The position numbers and the translations under genes are program-made. Below are positions 15,560-22,559 of a stretch of DNA of 33,487 nt, one piece after another. The notes beneath the pieces were generated by a model. That model was not told where the DNA came from and made no database searches. It was given only the letters and a program-made list of their open reading frames with translations. Origin of the DNA: Mycobacterium sp. ACS4331 (GTDB lineage: Bacteria; Actinomycetota; Actinomycetes; Mycobacteriales; Mycobacteriaceae); contig NZ_LZHW01000076.1 of the NCBI RefSeq assembly GCF_001667265.1, positions 1 through 33,487 on the forward strand, given 5' to 3'. Position 1 is the first letter of the stretch. Each line of letters starts with the position of its first letter.

Positions 15560-16996
15560 CTAGGGTGTTGAGTCCGCGGTCGGCTTCGGCCGGAAGTTCT
15601 CCGTCGCGGTGGTGAACGCGTCTTTGGTGCGCCCGCGCAACAGGGCGCTCATGAGGTTGGTGAGATCGTCGAAATCGTCGGCGTCGATGCCGTCGTGCCA
15701 CCGGTTCATGTACTGGTGGAACCACAGGTTGGCATCGTCGAGGCTGTCTTTGAGAACCCGATTGGTGTCGCGGCACATCTCGTCGCGGATGTCGGCGGGA
15801 AGCTGGGGGACGACCACCGGCCACGTCGTCGACGTGTCCTTGGGCGGGACCGGCGCAACCGGGGCCACCGACGCCGTGAAGTCTTTGAGAGCGCCCTTGT
15901 AGACCTGCAGCTTGCGGAACATGTCGGTGGCGTTGGTGGCATAGCCCATGGTTCTGGCCATCACCGCAAGCGCGGTGGCGCTCATCCCGCTGATCAGCAG
16001 TTCCTTGCTGGTGCGCACGCGCACCCCGGCGTCGGGGTCACTCGGGTCCAACAGTGTGATCCAGATGTAGCCGTTGTCCACCAGCACCATCTTGTCGGCC
16101 TGGGGCCATCCGCTGCCGGTGTCGAAGTCGTAGTTGAGGAACAGCCCGGAGCCGTGCAGTGCGCTCCAGAACTTCAGCGGCGTCCGCAGCCGGTAGCGAC
16201 TGCATTCGCCGCTCACCTCCTCGCGAATCGGCGTCCAACCGTAGATGTTTGAGGGTTCTGCTGTCATGTCACAGAAGAAGCCGCCGAAGTACTTGTTCCA
16301 GTTGACGGGGTTGATTCCGCGCTTGAGCTTGGCCAGCGTCACATCGGGCCACTTCACCGACGTCCGGACCACCGCGCAGTACTCGTCCTTGACCTTGCGC
16401 AGCCGGGGGTCGATGGTGGCCGTCGCGATGGCCGGATGCAGCGGGCTGTTCTTCTTCAGGGCTTTGTGCAGACCACGCAGTGTGGTGATGTTCTGGGCCC
16501 GGATCGTCTCGGCGAACTCCGCCCCGGCCGCCCTGCCCAGGACACCGCCGTCGATGCCCGGCAGGACGGGCGTCGCCGCCAACACCAGGTCGAGGACGGG
16601 CTCGAACTCCCCACCTGGATCGATCGCCCGCCGAACACTGTCGAGCACGAACGCCGCTTCGATGGCGCGGCTTGCCCATGAGGGCGCCAGACCGTCCTCG
16701 TCCGAGGTGATGCCGCCCTCGACGATTCCCTCGAACTCCTCCACCGCGTCCTCGAGAGTCGGCGGAATCAGCGGTTCGGGTTCGCCGGTGGACTCGGTCG
16801 GGTGGTCCCCGAAGTACCTGAACAGTTCGCCGTACCAACCGATTTCACCGGTGCTTCCGGTGAACCCGGTGATGTTGCGGGCCTGCTCCCGTGCCTGGTC
16901 GGGCTCCGCGCCGTCTGGCCCGCCCGGACTGTTGAGCTCAAAGAGCGCGTCACTGACCGCGCCATAGAGCGCAAGTACAGAGTGTTGGACCGGCAT
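15560..16996 (-). CDS. Unassigned protein with VDNGYIWIT domain (478 aa), copy 1
   Basis: I cannot assign a function. It is a paralogue of the 503-aa protein at 18498-20009. Both share an N-terminal WYGEL block (54-58), a central domain (about 215-345) with WxxIxE(E/V)VS, a long strand ending NYD, VDNGYIWIT (306-314) and DPDAGVRVRTSKEL (320-333), and a C-terminal helical segment after W433. The central strands followed by a helix (SATALAVMARTMG) look like a helix-grip/SRPBCC-type lipid-binding fold, which is a guess. ATG 16996 was chosen over GTG 17005 because GGAGGT lies 7 nt upstream of it. It is first gene of the operon that continues with the 255-aa protein, flavoenzyme and cyclase-ATPase. 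Confidence 0.75.
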   Translation of the reverse strand: MPVQHSVLALYGAVSDALFELNSPGGPDGAEPDQAREQARNITGFTGSTGEIGWYGELFRYFGDHPTESTGEPEPLIPPTLEDAVEEFEGIVEGGITSDEDGLAPSWASRAIEAAFVLDSVRRAIDPGGEFEPVLDLVLAATPVLPGIDGGVLGRAAGAEFAETIRAQNITTLRGLHKALKKNSPLHPAIATATIDPRLRKVKDEYCAVVRTSVKWPDVTLAKLKRGINPVNWNKYFGGFFCDMTAEPSNIYGWTPIREEVSGECSRYRLRTPLKFWSALHGSGLFLNYDFDTGSGWPQADKMVLVDNGYIWITLLDPSDPDAGVRVRTSKELLISGMSATALAVMARTMGYATNATDMFRKLQVYKGALKDFTASVAPVAPVPPKDTSTTWPVVVPQLPADIRDEMCRDTNRVLKDSLDDANLWFHQYMNRWHDGIDADDFDDLTNLMSALLRGRTKDAFTTATENFRPKPTADSTP

Positions 16997-17025
16997 TCCC
17001 CCCACCTCCCCCGCGGTGTGGTCTT

Positions 17026-17031
17026 AGCATA
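17026..17031 (-). promoter_or_regulatory. Candidate -10 TATGCT of leftward island operon 1
   Basis: The minus strand reads TATGCTAAG, with TATGCT matching TAnnnT, 29 nt before ATG 16996. The same nine bases occur 31 nt before the paralogous gene at 20009. No good -35 is seen. The rightward 232-aa gene starts 48 bp away on the other strand, so the region is a compact divergent promoter. Confidence 0.45.
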
Positions 17032-17073
17032 CCTTCGTACAGCGTGTGTGGAGGTCCATCGAGGGGGGAACTG

Positions 17074-17772
17074 ATGGCCGAATCGGTGCATGACGACGGC
17101 AGTATCGCCGACCTTCCGTGGGGCGCCGTGTTCGATCCGGTGGTGAATGCCCGCGCGTTGAGCGCAGTCCAGGCGCGGGGGTTCCGGGCGGCCCGGGAGG
17201 TCGTGGATCGTTTCATCACCATGGCCACCGATCTGGATTCCCCGGCGCGCGAGCCGGAATCGGAATCTGAACAGGCGCGCACGTGCGCCGACTCGTCGGC
17301 GCAGGGTGGCATCGACATCGAGCGCGCGCTGGGCACCTGGCAGAGCATGATCGGGCAACTGGTGAACTCCGTCAAAGACACCGTCACCCCACCGGCTGCG
17401 TCGGGTCCGGCGATGTTCGACCTGCGAACCTCGGACGCCGCTGGACAGGTGGTGCTGAACGCCGATGGGCCGGGCGCGGTCTCGACCGAGGTGTGGCTGC
17501 ACAACGGTGGTCCCGAGGACATGGGCAAGGTGCGACTGCGGTGCGGCGACCTGCTGGCCCACGATGGTGCGGTCATCGAAAGTGACTGTGTGCGTTTCGA
17601 ACCCGACGTCGTGGCGATGCCGGCCCGGTCCAGTCGCGGCATCATCGTCGAAGTCGATGTCACCGATGACCATGCACCGGGAAGTTATCGGGGGACGCTG
17701 CTGGCCGACGGACAGCCCGACGTCTGGCTGCCCGTGCTGCTCGTGGTGGCCTCGGAACTCCCTGACCAGTGA
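17074..17772 (+). CDS. Unassigned helical + beta-sandwich protein (232 aa)
   Basis: Unrecognised protein, start ATG 17074 with GAGGGGGG upstream. Residues 20-50 and 79-105 are helical; the latter (GGIDIERALGTWQSMIGQLV) resembles the repeated segment of the 241- and 255-aa neighbours but is present once. Between them lies an acidic low-complexity linker (PAREPESESEQ). Residues 113-227 look like an Ig-type beta-sandwich (FDLRTSDAAGQVVLN, VSTEVWLHNGG, SRGIIVEVDV) ending APGSYRGTLLADGQ, close to the LPSGVYRGQAVVDGQ end of the 241-aa protein. It converges with that gene, with stops 3 bp apart. It diverges from the 478-aa gene. A structural partner role is inferred. Confidence 0.75.
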   Translation: MAESVHDDGSIADLPWGAVFDPVVNARALSAVQARGFRAAREVVDRFITMATDLDSPAREPESESEQARTCADSSAQGGIDIERALGTWQSMIGQLVNSVKDTVTPPAASGPAMFDLRTSDAAGQVVLNADGPGAVSTEVWLHNGGPEDMGKVRLRCGDLLAHDGAVIESDCVRFEPDVVAMPARSSRGIIVEVDVTDDHAPGSYRGTLLADGQPDVWLPVLLVVASELPDQ

Positions 17773-17775
17773 GAA

Positions 17776-18501
17776 TCAGGTCGCGTCGACCGAGAAGTCG
17801 AAGTCGATGGTCTGACCGTCCACGACCGCCTGCCCCCTATATACGCCGCTGGGGAGTTCGCGGGTGCGCAGCGTCAGGATATGGGTCCCCTCGGCATCGT
17901 CGGCGGTCGCGGTTTCGAAAGTGATTCGGCGAGAGGGGACTCTGGTCATCTGCTCGTCGCCGTAACGGCCCACCCGGACGGCTCCAAGCTTGGGCTTGTG
18001 GCCCTCCTCGCCGGGGGACACGTCGATCGGTATCGCGACGATGCCCGCGTCGAACTGGGCCGGACCACTGAACAGGGTCTGCGCGATTTCGAGGCCCCCG
18101 ACGATGGCGTAGTCGGCCAGCCTGGTCATCGACATCACCACATCGTCGACATCGTAGGTGCCCTTGTCGATCCTCTCGGTGGCCTCGGTGGAGACACCGC
18201 GCGCCTCCTGCATGAACCGTCGCCCGACGGCCCGCGAGTACTCGGCGACCTGTTTGAGTCCCGGTGGCGTGTTCGTCATTGACCGCCTGGTGATTTCGGC
18301 GCCTCCGGTCACAGCGATCTCGACCATCTCCGTCATGGTCAGGATGAGATCCCGCGCCGTGTACTCCTCCCGATTGATCTTCCGGGAAGCCCGAGTGGCC
18401 ACTTTGGTGGCGCGCTTCATGGCCTTCTCCGCGACCTCCTGCACGCCCTCGATGATCGCGTCGTACTCGGAGGCGGATTCGGGCCCGCCGTCTTTGGTCA
18501 C
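17776..18501 (-). CDS. Unassigned helical + beta-sandwich protein (241 aa)
   Basis: Unrecognised protein and the clearest member of the island's helical-repeat family. Residues 43-73 (INREEYTARDLILTMTEMVE and following) and 111-143 (IDKGTYDVDDVVMSMTRLAD and following) are an internal duplication: spacing, the Asp, the Met-Thr and the GGxEI end all match. Residues 12-42 are a basic helix. The C-terminal part (145-241) is beta-rich and ends LPSGVYRGQAVVDGQ. The GTG start overlaps the stop of the 503-aa gene as GTGA (18498-18501), so the two are translationally coupled. The 503-aa/241-aa pair mirrors the 478-aa/255-aa pair in operon 1. Confidence 0.78.
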   Translation of the reverse strand: MTKDGGPESASEYDAIIEGVQEVAEKAMKRATKVATRASRKINREEYTARDLILTMTEMVEIAVTGGAEITRRSMTNTPPGLKQVAEYSRAVGRRFMQEARGVSTEATERIDKGTYDVDDVVMSMTRLADYAIVGGLEIAQTLFSGPAQFDAGIVAIPIDVSPGEEGHKPKLGAVRVGRYGDEQMTRVPSRRITFETATADDAEGTHILTLRTRELPSGVYRGQAVVDGQTIDFDFSVDAT

Positions 18502-20009
18502 GGTGACTCCTTCGAAGGCGGGCGCACGGTGTTGACGGCCTGTTCGAACGATGACACCGCGAAGTCCGTCAGCGTGGTTCCCCAGTCGGTGCCGATATCG
18601 ACGATGTCGCTCGGCTTGATGCCGTCACTCCACTTGTTCACCGTGTGTTTTGTCAGGCCTGACACTGTCTTGCTGAACTCGAGCGCCTGGGTCTGCGCGT
18701 TGTCCAGCAGTGCCTCGCGCCATCCGGGGGGAAGATCGGGCGCTTCTGTGGGAGCAGTGGGTTGGCCCAGCTCATCGGTGTCCGAGGTGTCGGCCGCCCC
18801 GTGTGGGCCGGCGTGGGCCGGCTCCTCGGTGGGGGAAACCGGACCGAACTCGATGCACCCGTCGGGAGGGGATGCGGCCTTCGCGGTGAGCAGTTGGGCC
18901 GCCGCGTCCGGCCAGCCGGTGTAGATCCCGAGGGCCGCCGTGGCGGTGGGGCTCAGCCCGCGGATGCGCAGCTCCTTGCTGGCCCGAACCCGAACCCCGG
19001 CGTCCGGATCCTCCCGGTCCAGGTTGGTGATCCAGATGTAGCCGTTGTCGACCTCGACCAGCCTGGAGTCGTGGGGATCCCGCAGTTCCGCGAGGTCGTA
19101 GTTGATGCAGATTCCGCCGTCTCGGGTGTCCGTTTTCCAGTACCGCAGCGTGGTCTTGAGCATCCACCGGTCGAGGGGGTCGGGGCTGACGACCTCCAGG
19201 ATTCGGGTCCAGCCGTTGGACGTCTGCGGCCGATTCCACTCCATCGCGGAGAAGAAGTCATAGAGCAGATGCCAGTTGCGCGGTTCGATGAATCTCTTGA
19301 ACTGTTCGAGCGTGAGTTCGGGCCGCTGCCAGTCCGAGGACAGGATGCTCGACCACCGGCCCTTCAGGTTCCGCAGCCTGGCCGTGTAGTGATCCTCGAT
19401 GCGCAGCGACACCGTGTCCGGATCCTCGTTGACCATCTCGCGCAGGGTCTGATCGACCTCGGCGCGACAGGTGGTGGCCCGCAGTTTCGAGGCGATCTCG
19501 ACGCTGCGGTCCTCGGGCAGCGCGGTGGCGTGGTTCACCACCACGGCCAGGGGGTCGACATTGCCGTCGAAGAGCAGTGCGTCAGCGGCCTTCTCGCCGA
19601 ACACGTGGGTGCCGTTCTCCGCCTCGACGATCTTGTTGATCACCGTGGAGGCTCGGATCAAGGAGGAGGCGTTGCTGGCGCAGTCCTCGATGAGGTCCTG
19701 CGCGGTGGGCGCGCGGACCGCGACAGGTTCGGTGCCCAGGACCCGTTCACGGGGCTCGTCGAACACCATGGCCACCGCGTCGGTGAAGTCCGGCAGGGTC
19801 ACGGACGCGGGCCGGTCCTGGTCCAGGGGGCGCAGCGCATCCTCGTTCCTCGTCAGGAAGCGCTGCAGTTCGCCGTACCAACCGCGCCGCCCGGGCCGGG
19901 TCACACCGGGAAGCTGCTCCTCGACCATCCGCACGGTGCCGGGACTGCATTGGGGCAGTGCCTCATCGATCGCGCCAAAACACGCCAGCTGCGCCTGCGG
20001 TTCCACCAT
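18498..20009 (-). CDS. Unassigned protein with VDNGYIWIT domain (503 aa), copy 2
   Basis: Paralogue of the 478-aa protein. Shared features are FGAIDEAL near the N-terminus, WYGEL (44-48), the central region 228-360 with LTLEQFKRFIEPRNW, NYD, VDNGYIWITNLDREDPDAGV (320-339) and RASKELRIRGLSPTATA, and a C-terminal helical segment (WSDGIKPSDIVDIGTDWGTT) similar to the helical repeats of its small neighbours. A Pro/Glu-rich linker (about 380-428) separates the central domain from the tail and is longer than in copy 1. ATG 20009 has GGGGAG 7 nt upstream; longer in-frame starts would run through the divergent polyprenyl synthetase gene. No signal peptide or membrane helix is present. Function unknown. 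Confidence 0.75.
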   Translation of the reverse strand: MVEPQAQLACFGAIDEALPQCSPGTVRMVEEQLPGVTRPGRRGWYGELQRFLTRNEDALRPLDQDRPASVTLPDFTDAVAMVFDEPRERVLGTEPVAVRAPTAQDLIEDCASNASSLIRASTVINKIVEAENGTHVFGEKAADALLFDGNVDPLAVVVNHATALPEDRSVEIASKLRATTCRAEVDQTLREMVNEDPDTVSLRIEDHYTARLRNLKGRWSSILSSDWQRPELTLEQFKRFIEPRNWHLLYDFFSAMEWNRPQTSNGWTRILEVVSPDPLDRWMLKTTLRYWKTDTRDGGICINYDLAELRDPHDSRLVEVDNGYIWITNLDREDPDAGVRVRASKELRIRGLSPTATAALGIYTGWPDAAAQLLTAKAASPPDGCIEFGPVSPTEEPAHAGPHGAADTSDTDELGQPTAPTEAPDLPPGWREALLDNAQTQALEFSKTVSGLTKHTVNKWSDGIKPSDIVDIGTDWGTTLTDFAVSSFEQAVNTVRPPSKESP

Positions 20010-20040
20010 GTGCGACTCCCCCCGAGTCGGTCTCGGGCTT

Positions 20041-20046
20041 AGCATA
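20041..20046 (-). promoter_or_regulatory. Candidate -10 TATGCT of leftward island operon 2
   Basis: The minus strand reads TATGCTAAG 31 nt before ATG 20009, identical to the element before the paralogous 478-aa gene. It lies in the 101-bp divergent region shared with the polyprenyl synthetase gene. Confidence 0.45.
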
Positions 20047-20091
20047 AGCGGTATTCGGCGTCCGTGATGCGCCAACGGGGGAGGAAACCAA

Positions 20092-20127
20092 GTGGTGGGC
20101 GAGGTTTCAGATGACCAGCACCGCTGA
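20092..20127 (+). CDS. Possible 11-codon upstream ORF overlapping polyprenyl synthetase start
   Basis: GTG 20092 follows GGGGAGG by 7 nt, a better ribosome binding site than that of the synthetase itself. It would encode VVGEVSDDQHR and stop at 20125-20127, overlapping the synthetase ATG (20111) in another frame. It could couple or tune translation, or be a chance ORF. Confidence 0.25.
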   Translation: MVGEVSDDQHR

Positions 20128-21163
20128 TCGAACGGGCTTGATCTCCAGCGTCGAGACCCGGCTGCGGGAGGTCGGTCGGGTGGTGCGCAACTCGATGCTC
20201 GATGCGATGCCCGACGGTGACCCCGTGCAGTGGTTGTACGGCCCGATGCGGGCCTACCCCGCCCGGCCCGGCAAGGCGCTGCGGCCCGCACTGTGCATGT
20301 CATCGGGGCGGGCGTTCGGCGGCCACGCCGACGATCTTCTCGGCGTGGCGGTGGCAATCGAGCTGCTGCACAACGCCTTTCTGGTGCACGACGACATCGC
20401 TGACGGCAGTGAGATGCGTCGGGGACGGCCGACGCTGGCCGCCGAGCACGGGGTCGCCGCAGCGTTGAATGCGGGCGACGGGTTGGCGGTGGTCGCCGGC
20501 CAGGTGCTGCGACGGGCGACCCGCAGGCTGGACCGCGATCTCGCCGAGTTGGTGTGGGGCGAATTCGACACGATGGCGTTGCGCACGCTGGAGGGGCAGG
20601 CGACGGAGGCCGGCTGGCAACTGGACGAGGTCGTCGACCTCGGCCCCGAGGACTATCTCAACCTGATCATGCACAAGACGTGCTGGTACACCACCATTCA
20701 TCCGCTCCGGGTCGGGGCGATCATCGCCACGGGCGGGCAGGCCGAGCTTTCGGCGTTGGTGCGGTTCGGGTTCCACTTCGGCGCCGCCTTCCAGATCCGG
20801 GACGACCTGCTGAACCTCATCGGTGACGAGGCGATGTACGGCAAAGAGATTCTCGGTGACCTCTACGAGGGCAAGCGGACGCTGACGCTGGTGCACCTGA
20901 TGGCGACGGCGACCGGCTCCGATCGTGACTTCGTCCGCGACTACCTGCGACTGCAGCGCGCCGATCGCTCTGAGGAGATGGTCCGCGCCGTCCGCGCGCT
21001 CATGGACGACTACGACTGCATCAATTTCACGTCCGAGTTCGCCGAGGGCATCCTGCTCACGGCCGAGGACTACTTCGAGGAGGCCTTCGCCGACGCCCGC
21101 CCCGGGCCGGACCTGGACTTCCTGCGCTCCCTGGTGCCGTACGTCTGGGCCCGCTGGCGCTGA
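20111..21163 (+). CDS. Polyprenyl diphosphate synthetase
   Basis: A 350-residue trans-isoprenyl diphosphate synthase, which chains isopentenyl diphosphate onto allylic diphosphates to give geranylgeranyl or longer products. The first Asp-rich motif is LVHDDIADGSEMRRGRPT with DDxxD intact and the RRG following. The second is FQIRDDLLNLIGD, with Asn in place of the last Asp (DDLLN), a variant also found in active GGPP synthases. GKALRPAL and the late EGKRTLTLVHL loop are present. ATG 20111 has GAGG 6 nt upstream. The chain length made cannot be stated safely. It diverges from the 503-aa gene and ends 52 bp before eccB4. No terpene cyclase or encapsulin shell gene is in the window. Confidence 0.93.
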   Translation: MTSTADRTGLISSVETRLREVGRVVRNSMLDAMPDGDPVQWLYGPMRAYPARPGKALRPALCMSSGRAFGGHADDLLGVAVAIELLHNAFLVHDDIADGSEMRRGRPTLAAEHGVAAALNAGDGLAVVAGQVLRRATRRLDRDLAELVWGEFDTMALRTLEGQATEAGWQLDEVVDLGPEDYLNLIMHKTCWYTTIHPLRVGAIIATGGQAELSALVRFGFHFGAAFQIRDDLLNLIGDEAMYGKEILGDLYEGKRTLTLVHLMATATGSDRDFVRDYLRLQRADRSEEMVRAVRALMDDYDCINFTSEFAEGILLTAEDYFEEAFADARPGPDLDFLRSLVPYVWARWR

Positions 21164-21202
21164 GCCTGGGGATCACCGAACGCGCTTGCCCCGGCATCCG
21201 CC

Positions 21203-21208
21203 TACGGT
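21203..21208 (+). promoter_or_regulatory. Candidate leaderless -10 of eccB4
   Basis: TACGGT is followed by 7 nt and the GTG start at 21216. The block CCTACGGTCGCCCTCGTG is nearly identical to CCTACGTTCGCTCCCGTG before eccC4. The absence of a ribosome binding site and this spacing suggest a leaderless mRNA. Confidence 0.5.
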
Positions 21209-21215
21209 CGCCCTC

Positions 21216-22559
21216 GTGACCCTCCCGGCGGATGGCCGGCGCTACCTGGCGCGGCGCATGGAACGCGCGCTGGACCGCGGCGTCGCCCGTGGCGGGCCCG
21301 ACGGGCCGCGGCCTCGGTCCTTCTGGGTCGGCGTGGGCGCCGTGGTCGCCGCGGCGGCCGCCGCCGGCGCCGCCGCGCTGTCGACACTCCGTCCGGGCGG
21401 CGACGCCGGTGATTCCAGAATTCTGATGGACCGCGACAGCGGTGCGCTCTACGTCCGCGTCGAGGACACGTTGCACCCCGTTCTCAATCTGACTTCGGCG
21501 CACCTGCTCACCGGCCACGGCGGCGGCCCGCGCGCGGTGCGATCCGACGCCCTGGCCCCATTCGAACGCGGTCCCACGCTGGGCATCCCGGGTGCCCCCG
21601 CACAGATCGGCGCCGGTCTCGACGGCGAGGCGGCCACCTGGGCGGTGTGCGACGGACCTCGCACGGTCGTGCTGGTGGGCACCCCGGCACCCCCCGACCC
21701 CCTCGACGGCGGTGAGGCGGTGTTCGTCACGGGTCCGAGCGGGACCACCCATCTGCTGTATGCCGCAACGCGGGCGGTTGTGGACGTCGCCGATCCGGGG
21801 GTGTCGCGTGCGCTGCGGTTCGACCGAGCCGAGCCCGTGCCGGTGTCGGCCGGGCTGCTCAACCTCCTGCCCGAGGCCCCGCCGCTGGTGACCCCACGCA
21901 TCCCCGGCGCAGGCAACCCCGGGCCCGGGCAACTGTCCGGACTGCGCGTCGGAGATGTGGTCAGCATTGAAAGGTCTTCGGGAGCAGAGTATTTCGTGGT
22001 GCTCGAGGGTGGTGTTCAACCGGTGTCCGGGGTCGCCGCCGACCTGATCCGGGCAGCCGGCGCAACCGCGGAGCGGGTGACGCCGACGCTGTCGCCCGAT
22101 GTGCTGAGCGCCGTTCCCATCGTCGGGACGCTGGCGGTCGCGAGCTATCCCGACCGTGTCGAGGTGTCGCGTCAGGGCGAACGCTGGGTGTGCGTGCACT
22201 GGGCGGCCGGACGCGTCACCATCACCACGGCCGGCGCCCTTCCCCTCCCGCAGGGGCGGGCATCGATCCGGCTGGCCCGGGCCGACGGCGCCGGACATGC
22301 ACTCGACGAGGTGTCCCTGCCGCCGGGCCGAAGCCTGTACGTACGGGCCGAGCGCGGTCCTGGGGGCGGCGCGCTCATCACCGACACCGGGGTTCGGTTT
22401 GCCGTGGACGCCGACGCCGCGGGCCTCCTCGGCCTGCCGGAGCACCCCATGCCGGCCCCGTGGCCACTGGTCGCCGCCCTGCCCGAAGGCCCAGAACTGA
22501 GCCGCGCCGCGGCCTCAGTGCAGCGAGACGTCCCGACGGCCGCGACGCCGCATGGCTGA
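21216..22559 (+). CDS. eccB4: ESX-4 secretion system protein EccB4
   Basis: A 447-residue EccB protein of the type VII secretion membrane complex. A short cytosolic part (RRYLARRMERALDRGVARG) is followed by one membrane helix (about 36-56) and a large periplasmic domain with family motifs LYVRVEDTLHPVLNLTSAHL, LGIPGAPAQI, and LSGLRVGDVVSIE, LEGGVQPVSGVAADLIRAAG. The start GTG 21216 gives an unusually short N-terminus, lacking the RAQVNGYRF block usual in EccB, but that block is not encoded upstream either. Its 3' end overlaps the convergent mycP4 gene by 45 bp. It belongs to the EccB-EccC-EccD ESX-4 core. Confidence 0.93.
   Translation: MTLPADGRRYLARRMERALDRGVARGGPDGPRPRSFWVGVGAVVAAAAAAGAAALSTLRPGGDAGDSRILMDRDSGALYVRVEDTLHPVLNLTSAHLLTGHGGGPRAVRSDALAPFERGPTLGIPGAPAQIGAGLDGEAATWAVCDGPRTVVLVGTPAPPDPLDGGEAVFVTGPSGTTHLLYAATRAVVDVADPGVSRALRFDRAEPVPVSAGLLNLLPEAPPLVTPRIPGAGNPGPGQLSGLRVGDVVSIERSSGAEYFVVLEGGVQPVSGVAADLIRAAGATAERVTPTLSPDVLSAVPIVGTLAVASYPDRVEVSRQGERWVCVHWAAGRVTITTAGALPLPQGRASIRLARADGAGHALDEVSLPPGRSLYVRAERGPGGGALITDTGVRFAVDADAAGLLGLPEHPMPAPWPLVAALPEGPELSRAAASVQRDVPTAATPHG

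Noticed and set aside
17761..17780. CCTGA...TCAGG inverted repeat between two convergent genes
   Set aside because: A 5-bp stem is too weak to call as a bidirectional terminator.
20010..20357. N-terminal extension of the 503-aa protein
   Set aside because: It would run through the divergent promoter and the polyprenyl synthetase gene; ATG 20009 has its own ribosome binding site and aligns with the paralogue.
9438..21163. Encapsulin shell gene associated with the polyprenyl synthetase
   Set aside because: Some actinobacterial polyprenyl synthetases are linked to family 2 encapsulins, but none of the proteins here resembles an HK97-fold shell, and none is the expected size with matching motifs.
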